Part shown: positions 1 to 7,753 of the stretch, in pieces | Layout: every line of letters begins with the position of its first letter | How positions within the stretch are numbered: position 1 is the stretch's first letter | From: JAAZIN01 sp964464625 | GTDB lineage: Bacteria; Bacillota; Dethiobacteria; DTU022 | DNA: 64,000 nt | Direction of reading: 5' to 3' | NCBI GenBank assembly: GCA_964464625.1 | Contig: CAYXKD010000005.1 | Span: 6,325-70,324 of the forward strand | Translations under genes and position numbers: made by a program | The notes under the pieces: model-generated | Seen by the model: only the letters and a program-made list of their open reading frames with translations | Databases searched by the model: none | Told to the model about the DNA's origin: nothing

Positions 1-2
1 TG

Positions 3-461
3 ATGACTGCAACCAGCAACGGCGGGATCGTCACTTTTAAAAATGTCCCAATTGATAATGGTGACGGTTATCTCATTAAAGAGCTTTCGCCTCCTCCGGG
101 CTATCGTCTGACCACGGAGATCCTCGAGGCCCGTGTCCAATACAACGAAGATAAAACCGGGGTTGTAGTAACGTTATCCGAAAATATTCTGACCAACCGC
201 CGAGCATCAGGCGGCTCATCTTTCGGCGATGATCAGGATGATCGTCCAACAGGCGATCCAACCAGCGGTGAGGACAGTAATCCGGATCCCTCCGAATTGG
301 TTCAAGAGAGCAAGAGCAAAGATGGAATTCTGCCCAAAACCGGAGGCGCTGCTCCCTCTTTTTACCTCTTCTTGGCAGGATTGGCTTTTCTTCTTGCCGG
401 GCTCCTGTTTGCCCGTCTCCTGAAGAAAAAACCACACCGCAACGAACAAAGAGAAGGGTAA
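3..461 (+). CDS. C-terminal part of an LPXTG-anchored surface protein (SpaA/Cna_B-type repeat)
   Basis: The reading frame is open at the window edge, so this is only the 3' end of a larger gene and the ATG at position 3 is probably internal. The first ~65 residues look like the end of a SpaA/Cna_B (collagen-binding-type prealbumin-like) domain, with the typical YxIKE...PPGY segment. A Ser/Asp/Gly/Pro-rich linker follows, then the sorting signal LPKTG at about residue 110, a hydrophobic helix (about 118-140) and a basic tail (KKKPHR). This is the classical sortase substrate arrangement, so the mature protein should be covalently linked to peptidoglycan. No sortase gene is visible in the window. 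It is convergent with the P-type ATPase gene. Confidence 0.85.
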   Translation: MTATSNGGIVTFKNVPIDNGDGYLIKELSPPPGYRLTTEILEARVQYNEDKTGVVVTLSENILTNRRASGGSSFGDDQDDRPTGDPTSGEDSNPDPSELVQESKSKDGILPKTGGAAPSFYLFLAGLAFLLAGLLFARLLKKKPHRNEQREG

Positions 462-607
462 GTCGAGCCGGAGGGACGGTTCTCGCGGTCAATGAGTAGA
501 GCAGTCTTCTCCTGGTCTATATTTTTAACTTTTATGCCCGGGTTGAGGCTGATAGTCAGAGCGATCCCTTGTCCGCCGTTCCCGCATGTTTGTGTGTTGT
601 GTTTAAT

Positions 608-2596
608 CTATCTTGAGGCGGCGGCCCCTTTGCCGGCGGGCAGGGGATATGCCGCCGGGCTGTCCGCCGTTATTGCTTTGGGTTTTACACCGCGGAGACG
701 GGCTGAATTTACCACCACCAGGATTGATCCGATATTGTGAACAATCGCCCCCTGAATGGGATTGAGGAGGCCGTAACCGGAGACGATCAGGGCCGTCAGG
801 TTGAAAAAGACCGCAAATATTATGTTGAGATTGATCGTTTTGATGGTAGATCTGCCCAGGGCCAGCAAATAAGGGATCAGGGAGAGGTTGTCCCCCATTA
901 GCGTTACATCGGCCGCCTCCATGGCAATATCCGTGCCCATGCCGCCCATGGCCAGGCCCACATTCGCCGCGGTTAAGGAGAGAGCATCGTTGACGCCGTC
1001 GCCGACCATGGCCACCCGGTAGCCGTTTGCTTGCAACGCTTGAATCCGCTCCAGCTTGTCTTGCGGCAGAAGGCCAGGGTAATATTCCTTTATACCCGCC
1101 GCTTCGGCAATATAATCCGCGGCGGCGGAGCTGTTTCCCGTTAGCATCTCTACTTTTTTGATCCCCACCCCGGCCAGCGAAGCCGCCAGCCCGCGGGCCT
1201 GGGGCCGGAGCCGATCTCCGATCAAAATGAATCCAATCATGCGGTCGTTTTCTTTTACCGCCAGGACTTTTTCCCCATCGCCAGAAGGGAGGCCGGGTCG
1301 GTCTTTTCCGGCCTCGGAAAGCAGGCGATGGCCGGGTCGATCTTTTCCGGCCTCGGAAAGCAGGCGGGTCTCCGCCAGCGATAGGCGCCCCACAAATATT
1401 GTTTTGGTTCCGGAAACCGCCTCTATCCCCAAGCCGGGTATCGTACGGTAGCTTTCCATGTCCCGCATGGCCAGGTTTCGCTCTTTCGCCGCGGCAGTTA
1501 TGGCCAGGGAAAGGGGATGTTTGGAGAATTTTTCGGCGGCGGCGGCGACCGACAAAACTGTATCGCCAGTGTGCCCCCCCAAGGCCGCGATCTCCACCAC
1601 CCGGGGCACCCCCATAGTCAGGGTCCCCGTTTTATCAAAGACCACCGCATCTATGCGGGAAATCTCTTCCAAAACGGCGCCGCCTTTGATCAGCACACCG
1701 TTTCGGGAAGCGCTGCCCAGGGCGGAAACAATTGCCGTCGGCGAGGCCAGGATAAAGGCGCAGGGGCAGCCTACGATGAGGATCGTAATCGATCGGTGCA
1801 GGTCGCGGGTCAAACCGAACACCGCCAGGCTGATCCCTAAAATGATCGGCGTGAACCACCCGGCATAGCGGTCGGCCGTTCTTAATAGGGGCGCTTTCTG
1901 GTTTTCGGCCTCCTGGACAAGGGTGATCAGTTTGCCCAGAATCGCCTCCTGACCCAAGTTTTGGGCCTCCAACTCCAACATGCCCGCGCAAACAGTAGTC
2001 CCCGCGAAACCAGAATCCCCCTTAACTTTTTCTACCGGCAGGGGTTCCCCGGTCAGGGAAGACTGGTTTACCGAAGCGCTGCCCCGAAGGATCTTCCCGT
2101 CCACCGGTATTTTGTCTCCGGTGCGCACTATCACCCGGTCGCCGAGCATAAGCTCCTCGACCGGGATGCTTTTCTCCTCGCCCCCCCGGATCACGGCAGC
2201 CCGGGCGGGATTTAACCGCATCAGCCTGCCGATGGCGGAACGGGCCTTCGCCGCTGTATATTCCTCCACCAGGGAACCGGCAGTCATGATCAAGGAGATC
2301 ACCGCCGCCGAGCCGTATTCACCGCCGGCAATAGAGGCGATTATTGCCAGGCTGACCAGTTCATCCACGTTCAACTTTTTCCGCCACAGCCCCTGTAGCG
2401 CTTCCAGCACGATCGGACCGCCCATCAGGAGCACCGCCGCCAGGGTAAAAAAATCCGAGTACAGCCGGTAGTGCGCCCATGCCGCCATAGAACCGGCGCA
2501 GAGCAAGACCACCCCTAGGACCGGTACGACCAATTTCTTTGTCTGCAGAAGCTTCATCCCGGTGCTGCGGTTTTTATATCTACCGATCATACTCAT
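608..2596 (-). CDS. Heavy-metal translocating P1B-type ATPase
   Basis: The 662-residue protein has the full P-type ATPase core: TGE actuator motif near residue 183, transmembrane CPC metal-binding motif at 277-279, phosphorylation motif DKTGTLT at 321-327, the P1B-specific HP dipeptide near 360, and GDGVND in the hinge. It lacks an N-terminal HMA metal-binding domain, so it is shorter than classical CadA/CopA. The CPCAF variant is found in several Zn/Cd/Co or Mn/Fe exporters, so the cargo metal cannot be assigned. It should sit in the cytoplasmic membrane and export a transition metal. Gene order and orientation suggest cotranscription with the upstream MarR-type gene, about 30 bases away. 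The nucleotide-binding domain contains an in-frame tandem duplication listed separately. A start at residue 14 (ATG) is possible. Confidence 0.9.
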   Translation of the reverse strand: MSMIGRYKNRSTGMKLLQTKKLVVPVLGVVLLCAGSMAAWAHYRLYSDFFTLAAVLLMGGPIVLEALQGLWRKKLNVDELVSLAIIASIAGGEYGSAAVISLIMTAGSLVEEYTAAKARSAIGRLMRLNPARAAVIRGGEEKSIPVEELMLGDRVIVRTGDKIPVDGKILRGSASVNQSSLTGEPLPVEKVKGDSGFAGTTVCAGMLELEAQNLGQEAILGKLITLVQEAENQKAPLLRTADRYAGWFTPIILGISLAVFGLTRDLHRSITILIVGCPCAFILASPTAIVSALGSASRNGVLIKGGAVLEEISRIDAVVFDKTGTLTMGVPRVVEIAALGGHTGDTVLSVAAAAEKFSKHPLSLAITAAAKERNLAMRDMESYRTIPGLGIEAVSGTKTIFVGRLSLAETRLLSEAGKDRPGHRLLSEAGKDRPGLPSGDGEKVLAVKENDRMIGFILIGDRLRPQARGLAASLAGVGIKKVEMLTGNSSAAADYIAEAAGIKEYYPGLLPQDKLERIQALQANGYRVAMVGDGVNDALSLTAANVGLAMGGMGTDIAMEAADVTLMGDNLSLIPYLLALGRSTIKTINLNIIFAVFFNLTALIVSGYGLLNPIQGAIVHNIGSILVVVNSARLRGVKPKAITADSPAAYPLPAGKGAAASR
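1291..1368 (-). repeat. In-frame 39-bp tandem duplication inside the P-type ATPase gene
   Basis: Two adjacent 39-base units (1291-1329 and 1330-1368) differ at only a few positions. Each encodes the same 12-residue segment beginning RLLSEAGKDRPG. The duplication keeps the frame and lies in the nucleotide-binding domain between the HP motif and GDGVND, at about residues 411-435. Confidence 0.9.
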
Positions 2597-2624
2597 TCTC
2601 CTTACAAAAAACGATGATCATTTA

Positions 2625-3044
2625 CTAAAAGGCCTCGGCATTGACCTTTCGGATCAACTCCAAAAACTGTTTTATTTCGGCCTCGGTTAGGGATGAGACC
2701 ATCTGTTCGGTCAGGTTCAGATGATAGCGGTGATGTTCCTGAAAAGCTTCGCGCCCCTTACCGGTAAGACTGATCAGGATGACCCGGCGATCCTCTTTGA
2801 TTGATTCGCGCAGAGCATATTTTTTCTCTACCAGCCGATCAACGGTAACAGTGGTGGTTCCGGTAGTGACCCCGAGCTTCTCCGCCAGGTTTTTCATTTT
2901 CATCTGCCCGTACTGGCCCAGCACCTCGATGGCATGGGCCTCCGCCACGGTCAGATCGCCTGCACGAATTACCGAACTCTCCCAGGAGGAAAATCCGTTG
3001 AAAAAATTGATCAGCTCATCGGTTAGCGCGGCGATGGTATGCAT
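2625..3044 (-). CDS. MarR-family transcriptional regulator
   Basis: This 139-residue protein has the MarR winged-helix layout: N-terminal dimerisation helix, recognition region around 50-75 with MKNLAEKLGVTTGTTTVTVDRL, and the wing segment with the conserved basic D-RR motif (KEDRRVI). It lies immediately upstream of the metal ATPase on the same strand and is preceded by a perfect 8-bp inverted repeat, so autoregulation together with control of the exporter is likely. A metal or another efflux-related ligand could be the inducer; the sequence does not show which. Confidence 0.88.
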   Translation of the reverse strand: MHTIAALTDELINFFNGFSSWESSVIRAGDLTVAEAHAIEVLGQYGQMKMKNLAEKLGVTTGTTTVTVDRLVEKKYALRESIKEDRRVILISLTGKGREAFQEHHRYHLNLTEQMVSSLTEAEIKQFLELIRKVNAEAF

Positions 3045-3084
3045 CTCCTTAAACCTCCTGCGGGCGCCATTGTCAGTATCTCAA

Positions 3085-3105
3085 ACTGTTTGATTACCAA
3101 ACAGT
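3085..3105. promoter_or_regulatory. Inverted repeat, likely MarR operator
   Basis: Perfect 8-bp arms ACTGTTTG (3085-3092) and CAAACAGT (3098-3105) separated by 5 bases, about 40 bases upstream of the MarR-family start codon. Symmetry, arm length and position fit a MarR dimer site. No promoter boxes are convincing enough to call. Confidence 0.55.
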
Positions 3106-3347
3106 ATTATTTTACTCCACTCCCTCCCCCTTGTCAAACCGATCCAAACCGATCCGCTTGCCCGAAAGAAGCACCGCGCAGGCTGAACTGGAGCTGGAGC
3201 TGGCTCGAGGCGTTATCAAAAAGGGTCCGGGGCGGCGTTTTAATTGAAACCCAGCCCCCTTTCAATTAGACTCTAGGGTAGAAAAACAGTTCAAGGCGGC
3301 CGGCGGTCCCGGCGAACAACGCCGGTTGCACAAGAAAGGGCTGAACG
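3106..3347. other. Intergenic region with a possible short coding relic
   Basis: Between the operator and the YjbQ gene the plus strand has a short open stretch at about 3158-3244. Its translation includes a Glu-Leu run (ELELEL) and it ends in TGA, and it has no credible start. It could be the tail of a lost gene. I see no RNA, terminator or repeat. Confidence 0.2.
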
Positions 3348-3764
3348 ATGTATCTCAAACATAGTTTTCTTGAGCTGGAAACCACCACGCGAGAGGCACT
3401 TTATGACATCACCGAACGGGTTCGTTCAGAAGTTAAGCAAAGCGGTGTTAAAAATGGCCTGGTTTCGGTTTATGCCCATGGCGCCACGGCAGCAATCATG
3501 ATCCAGGAAGGCTGGGACGAGAGCGTGCAAAAGGACGTCATTACCCTGCTGCGCAAGCTGATCCCCCGGGGCGGCTGGGAACATGACCGGCAAGACGGCA
3601 ACGCCGACGCCCACCTTAAATCCGGGCTGGTCGGTCCCGGTGAAACAATCCCCCTTATTGACGGGGTGCTGGGCCTTTCCACCTGGCAAAACATCTTTTT
3701 TTGTGAATTTGACGGGCCGCGCAAAAAACGCCGTATCGTCGTCACCGTCACCGGCGCCCGGTAG
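3348..3764 (+). CDS. yjbQ: YjbQ-family (UPF0047) protein
   Basis: The 138-residue protein covers the whole YjbQ/UPF0047 fold. It has the conserved HGATAAI strand near residue 44, the W-H-D--DGN--AHLK metal/phosphate site region (about 80-95), and the PLIDG-LGL--WQ-I segment followed by KRRIVVTV. E. coli YjbQ shows weak secondary thiamine-phosphate synthase activity, but the physiological function of the family is unsettled. The gene stands alone, followed after about 70 bases by the isomerase-like gene in the same direction. Confidence 0.92.
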   Translation: MYLKHSFLELETTTREALYDITERVRSEVKQSGVKNGLVSVYAHGATAAIMIQEGWDESVQKDVITLLRKLIPRGGWEHDRQDGNADAHLKSGLVGPGETIPLIDGVLGLSTWQNIFFCEFDGPRKKRRIVVTVTGAR

Positions 3765-3833
3765 CAAAAGGCTTAATTTCGACTGCTTTCACCCTGAACG
3801 TTAGCTCTTACCCCGCTTAAGGAGTGAACCGGA

Positions 3834-4589
3834 GTGAGACAAATTGTAAAATGCGCCGGCACAGCAGCCCAGTTTGATCTTCCTCTTTATCGACGGTTAA
3901 ACCTCGGCTTGGAAATACAGGATTTTACAAAACCGGATCTCTCCCGGAAAGAAAGAATTAACATCACCGCATCCTATCAAAGAATTTTGAAGGACTTTCA
4001 AGGAGTAAAAGCGCTGCACGGGCCATACCTGGATCTTAAGCCCGCCAGCCCCGATCCATTGATCAGAGAAGTAAGCTACAAAAGATACCGCGAGGCTTTC
4101 CGGATCGCAACCCAGCTGGAGACGAATTTTTTAATTTTTCACAGTCAGATCAATCCCTTTTTGAACGAACCGGATCTCCGCGATTTAAACAACCGCCAGG
4201 CCAGAGACTTTTGGCATAAAATAACCGGGGAGACAGACTATCGCGGGATCATTCTAATCGAAAACATCTTTGAAAAATATCCGGAGATGTTAAAAGAGTA
4301 TATTGAAACGGTTGCCCTGCCCCAGTTAAAAACCAACCTCGATATTGGGCATCTGCGGGTTAGAAAAGCCGACCTGGAAGAATGGATCAAGGCATTAAGA
4401 GATGAGATCGTCTATATTCATGTCCACTCGAACGACGGGATCTATGATCTTCACCAAAGGCCATCCCATAAGGAAATTAGCAACCTTTACAATCTACTGG
4501 ACCGGTACGATCTAAATCCGGTGATCGCCCTGGAGTATGAATTCGATGCTATCGAGGACGAGGTCGCCCGCTACAGGAAGCGAGAATAA
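3834..4589 (+). CDS. Sugar phosphate isomerase/epimerase-like TIM-barrel protein
   Basis: The 251-residue protein resembles the xylose isomerase-like / AP endonuclease 2 superfamily. It has a HGPYLDL strand early, FHSQINPF in the middle, LIENIFE with the metal-ligand Glu, LDIGHLRV with Asp and His, VHSNDG, and a final ALEYEF strand. These are the usual divalent-metal ligands of the barrel. The start is GTG at 3834, preceded by an AAGGAG-like site. The substrate is unknown. The gene follows yjbQ in the same orientation and may share its transcript. Confidence 0.8.
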   Translation: MRQIVKCAGTAAQFDLPLYRRLNLGLEIQDFTKPDLSRKERINITASYQRILKDFQGVKALHGPYLDLKPASPDPLIREVSYKRYREAFRIATQLETNFLIFHSQINPFLNEPDLRDLNNRQARDFWHKITGETDYRGIILIENIFEKYPEMLKEYIETVALPQLKTNLDIGHLRVRKADLEEWIKALRDEIVYIHVHSNDGIYDLHQRPSHKEISNLYNLLDRYDLNPVIALEYEFDAIEDEVARYRKRE

Positions 4590-4629
4590 AAGGAAAAAGG
4601 CAACCGCCGAACCAAACCGTAAAAAGAAA

Positions 4630-4667
4630 CGCCCCGGGACGGGGCGCTTAGTGAGCTGTTTTCTCAC
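4630..4667 (+). terminator. Pair of GC-rich hairpins after the isomerase-like gene
   Basis: Stem CGCCCC/GGGGCG (4630-4635 and 4641-4646) is followed by a second stem GTGAG/CTCAC (4651-4655 and 4663-4667). The position about 40 bases past the stop suits transcription termination, but there is no clear U-run, so this may be only a transcript-stabilising structure. Confidence 0.35.
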
Positions 4668-4689
4668 GGGGCGGGTTGGGTTAAGGGTC

Positions 4690-4878
4690 TTATTTTAAAT
4701 CAACGATTATCTCCTCCAAAACTAATTCTTTGGGCAACATGATAATATGAAGCGGCCCAAAGACGTACCCTTCCCGGACATCAAAATCCTATTTCGTGAT
4801 GTTTATTGGGTGGTTAATGATTGTTCTGCTGTAAACCCATCCGCCGACCAGGGCAGTTCCCCTAAATTTTCTCTTCAT
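4690..4878 (-). pseudogene. Small 63-codon ORF interrupted by an in-frame TAG
   Basis: From an ATG at 4878 the minus strand is open for 29 codons (begins MKRKFRG, contains GGWVYSRT), hits TAG at 4789-4791, then stays open in the same frame for 32 more codons (contains YVFGPLHIIMLPKE) to TAA at 4690. The composition is protein-like on both sides of the TAG, which suggests a nonsense mutation in a small gene. I do not recognise the family. It lies 70 bases downstream of the SagB-type gene. Confidence 0.35.
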
Positions 4879-4949
4879 CGCAGCCCGCGTACTTCTCTTC
4901 TGGCAATCTGAACCGGCGGTCCACTGTCCAAGAGAAAATATATTTGGTA

Positions 4950-5549
4950 TTACCGCCATCCGACCGGCATGATCATCAGGGGAGCTCCCTCCACGCCGAG
5001 GACCTCATTCACCTCAACATCGTCAAAGGCCCCCACCGCCACCGTGGCCATAGAGAGCGCTTCGGCTTGCAGGTAAATGTTCTGAGACATATAGCCTGTA
5101 TCCATGTGAACATAGCGGTACCCCCTCTCTCCGTACCTCCCGGTAGTCCGCCCGTAATGGGCCACCATGACAATAGAAGCAGGCGCCCGTTCGATCATCC
5201 GTTGCCCCAAGGCAGCCCCGGCCAGCCTGATCCGCAAATCCCCTTTTTGCAAAACAAACAGGGAATGGGCCCGGTAATCATAGTGATAAAGGCCCGCCTC
5301 CAGTCCCTCCACCTCACTCGCCACCAGGTAAAGCTCCAGGGGGTAGGTGCTCCCGGCGGAGGGGGCGGAACGGGATACCCCGGCAGTACTTTTTATACCC
5401 AAACCGCCAGCAGCCCATAGCAGTTGTCCCACTTGGGCCAGGTTTAAACTGCCGGCACCAAAACTGCGCCGGGAGACCCGGTTATAAAGTGCCTCCTCCA
5501 CCGATAACGATCCTTCTGTTTTAGGCCCAGGCAAGGATACTTTTTCCAA
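4950..5549 (-). CDS. SagB-type nitroreductase-fold dehydrogenase
   Basis: About 199 residues with the SagB hallmarks: RRSFG near the N terminus, a QLLWAAGG helix, SAGSTYPLELYLV (FMN-binding region), GLYHYD, and a C-terminal segment ending MPVGW. Such FMN proteins oxidise azolines in thiazole/oxazole-modified peptides or act as stand-alone oxidoreductases; no SagC/SagD partner is present. I place the start at TTG (5547-5549) because a strong AGGAGGT site sits at 5558-5564. The longer open frame reaching 5957 is a chance read-through into a duplicated fragment of an unrelated gene, so a 335-residue model would be wrong. Confidence 0.8.
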   Translation of the reverse strand: MEKVSLPGPKTEGSLSVEEALYNRVSRRSFGAGSLNLAQVGQLLWAAGGLGIKSTAGVSRSAPSAGSTYPLELYLVASEVEGLEAGLYHYDYRAHSLFVLQKGDLRIRLAGAALGQRMIERAPASIVMVAHYGRTTGRYGERGYRYVHMDTGYMSQNIYLQAEALSMATVAVGAFDDVEVNEVLGVEGAPLMIMPVGWR

Positions 5550-5642
5550 ATGAACACACCTCCTGTTCTGGTTAACTCTATCAAAGAGCCTCCCCTGTTC
5601 CCAATAAGTTTTTTTATTAGCAATCCCTGAAATAGATCGCTT

Positions 5643-5970
5643 GCCCCTAAGATTATACCTGATTTTTATAGTTGAACTTTTCCCGCTGGGGGTGGTATGC
5701 AAAATTTCGTCGCCGGTCTGCATCTTTTCATACATTATTCGGCAGACCTGCGGCATCCGGTTTTTCATGCCCAACTGCCGGTGAATATCCCCCGAAACCA
5801 GTTTTACAAAATCTCGGCCTTTCGCTTTTTCTTCACCAAACAGATCTTCAAGGTACCGCCTTATATCGTCAGCCGTTCTTTTCACTGGTTGAGCAGGTTT
5901 TACCCTTCCCGGCCCAACTTGATTTACCTTTATACCCCTCCGACCGCCCGTATCCACAGTAATATTTCCT
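5643..5970 (-). pseudogene. 3' fragment of a duplicated DUF6884/GIY-YIG-like gene (deletion copy)
   Basis: These 328 bases match 7763-8090 without gaps. The encoded C-terminal domain differs at only about nine of ~105 residues from the intact gene at 7754-9160. Right of 5970 the sequence jumps to a match with 9187-9234, upstream of the intact gene, so the copy has lost the equivalent of roughly 8091-9186. The frame now runs into the SagB-type gene. It cannot make the original protein. Confidence 0.85.
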
Positions 5971-7012
5971 TTATTCGCCTTTATTGTCTTCTCTTTTCTG
6001 TCTGTGTTTGCTCTCCAACTTTTTTTGTGTATCTTTTATTCTGGTTAGATATTCACGCTCAACCGAAGAATGCTCGTTAATAATTTTTTTACGGTATTTA
6101 TCATATTCCGCCTTTGCCTTTTCTAGAGCTGCCCGGTGACTGACTGTCCCCGCACCGGTAAGAATACCCTTACCCGTATCGTTCAGCAAAATCATCCAGT
6201 TCGTCGACCCAGTCCCTCATATACATCGGCTGGTGCTGCATGGCCCGCAGTTCTGCCAGGTCGAAATAAGCAGAGACCATGCGGTTCAGCGTAGCGAGCT
6301 CCCCTTCGGTCAAATAATTTTTGGCGATGCCAATTTCTCTTTTGATCGGTTGTTTACCAGAAAAACCAGTCAAACCCATAAAAGGGAGCTCGGCATCAGC
6401 CCTTTGGGCAATAATTTCAGCCGCCGTATGCCCATGCGCTGCAAAGTGAATCTTGTTCTGAACAATCTTGAAAAATTCGATCGATTCGGGCGCGCGTGGG
6501 TCATAAACCACACTGGTGGCATAGAGATCAAGAACCTGTCTATAGAAAACCTTTTCACTGGAGCGAATGTCGCGGATGCGCTCCAGGAGTTCATGCCAGT
6601 ATCCACCCCCGCCTGCTTTTTTCAATAAATCATCATTCATGGAGAAACCCTTGATAAGGTATTCACGCAGGACTTCCAAAGCCCATCGCCGAAATTGGGT
6701 TCCCCGAAGTGACTTTACTCGATAACCGACAGAGATAATCACATCTAAATTGTAGTGCTTAACGCTTCTTGAGACCTTGCGTTCACCTTCCATTTGAACT
6801 GTCAAGTATTCCTTGACAGTTGCGGATGGCTTTATCTCCCCTTCCTTAATAGCATTATTTATATGCAGGCTAACATTTTGTTTCGTTGTCTGGAAAAGAT
6901 CAGCCATCTGTATCTGCGTCAACCAAACGGTTTCATCATCCATCCGAACATCAATCTTCGTATCCCCATCTTCAGTCTGGTAGATGATGATTTCGGATTT
7001 ATCATTTATCAT
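5971..7012 (-). pseudogene. rhuM: RhuM-family protein gene with a frameshift near the 3' end
   Basis: The N-terminal ~280 residues are a clear RhuM-family protein: IIIYQTEDG start, DETVWLTQ-QMADLFQ-TKQNVS helix-turn-helix-like segment, HYNLD-IISVGYRV, RRWALEVLREYLIKGF, FFKIVQNKIHFAAHG-TAAE, ending MRDWVDELDDF. The frame then ends at a premature TAA near 6170, while the expected family C terminus (GKGILTGAGTVSHRAALEKA...YDKYRKK) continues in another frame from about 6190 to 5971. A single indel at about 6186-6192 explains this. RhuM is named from a Salmonella SPI-3 gene, and homologues often sit in restriction-modification loci; its biochemical role is unknown. The start chosen is ATG at 7012. 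A sequencing error should be excluded. Confidence 0.75.
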
Positions 7013-7545
7013 CGCCCAATCATCTCCCATCTTTTCTGATCTCTTGAGATGATGCAATATTTGCCCTTGTTTTCGCTTACACCTGGATTCTCAAAGCCTA
7101 TGCCCTCCCCGGCGTCAGGCGGTTCATCATCGTCTTTACGGTCCTGCTTGCAGATTGTTTCGTTGATTTCGTTTAGCCGTCCCTTGCTAAAGCGCTGGCG
7201 GAAGCGTACCATCAGCGAGGGGTCAAAGGGCTTTTCATAGCTGAACTCTCTGAAGCCGAGAAAATATTGCAGGTAGGGGTTCTCCCGGATCTGCTCTACC
7301 GTTTCCTCATCGGTCAGCCCCAGGGTTTCCTTGATCACAAGGGCCCCGAAAGCCACCCGCGCCGGTTTGGCTACGTTACCGGTGTCGCTGGGGAAAAGAT
7401 CCGAGTAATCGCCTTCGATGTCGTCCCAGGGAATCAACCGGGCCTTGATCACCCAGCGGTTGTCAGCTGAAAGGGCGCCGTTGAAGGGCAGGATGAAGTC
7501 GTCTATGGTTTGTTGCTTGTCCTTTTTCCGATACAATTGATTCAC
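7009..7545 (-). pseudogene. Truncated IS5/IS1182-like transposase (N-terminal part)
   Basis: Residues 1-160 match the N-terminal region (DUF772-like) of IS5-group transposases: KQQTIDDFILPF start, PARVAFGALVIKE, LTDEETVEQIRENPYLQYFLGF, and KPFDPSLMVRFRQRF, ending in the acidic linker and SENKGK. Immediately after this the sequence switches to the leader of the RhuM gene, so the DDE catalytic half is missing. The element is therefore inactive. Its loss of the 3' half coincides with the RhuM junction at about 7060. Confidence 0.85.
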
Positions 7546-7551
7546 CCCAAA

Positions 7552-7589
7552 TGCAAGGTTTTGGAGGGGTAACTAGATATTACCTTGCA
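7552..7589. repeat. Inverted repeat upstream of the transposase fragment, possible IS end
   Basis: Arms TGCAAGG (7552-7558) and CCTTGCA (7583-7589) flank a 24-base spacer just upstream of the transposase start. Such a structure could be part of the surviving terminal repeat of the element or its promoter region. The opposite end of the element is missing, so it cannot be confirmed. Confidence 0.35.
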
Positions 7590-7753
7590 CTATTATATCA
7601 CGAAAAAAGGTATAAAGCCTTATATTACGGGCCTTTTTACCTGTGCAGGAAGCCCTAAAATAGATCGCTCATATTCATTCTTTCTTGCGGTCGAGATCTT
7701 TTGGATAAGGGAATTCAAGGGCTTTAGTATAATATTTTGATTCGTTCTGCGGA

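Noticed and set aside
492..740. Plus-strand frame over the 3' end of the metal ATPase gene
   Set aside because: It overlaps coding sequence of a well-supported gene and has no motif or ribosome binding site of its own.
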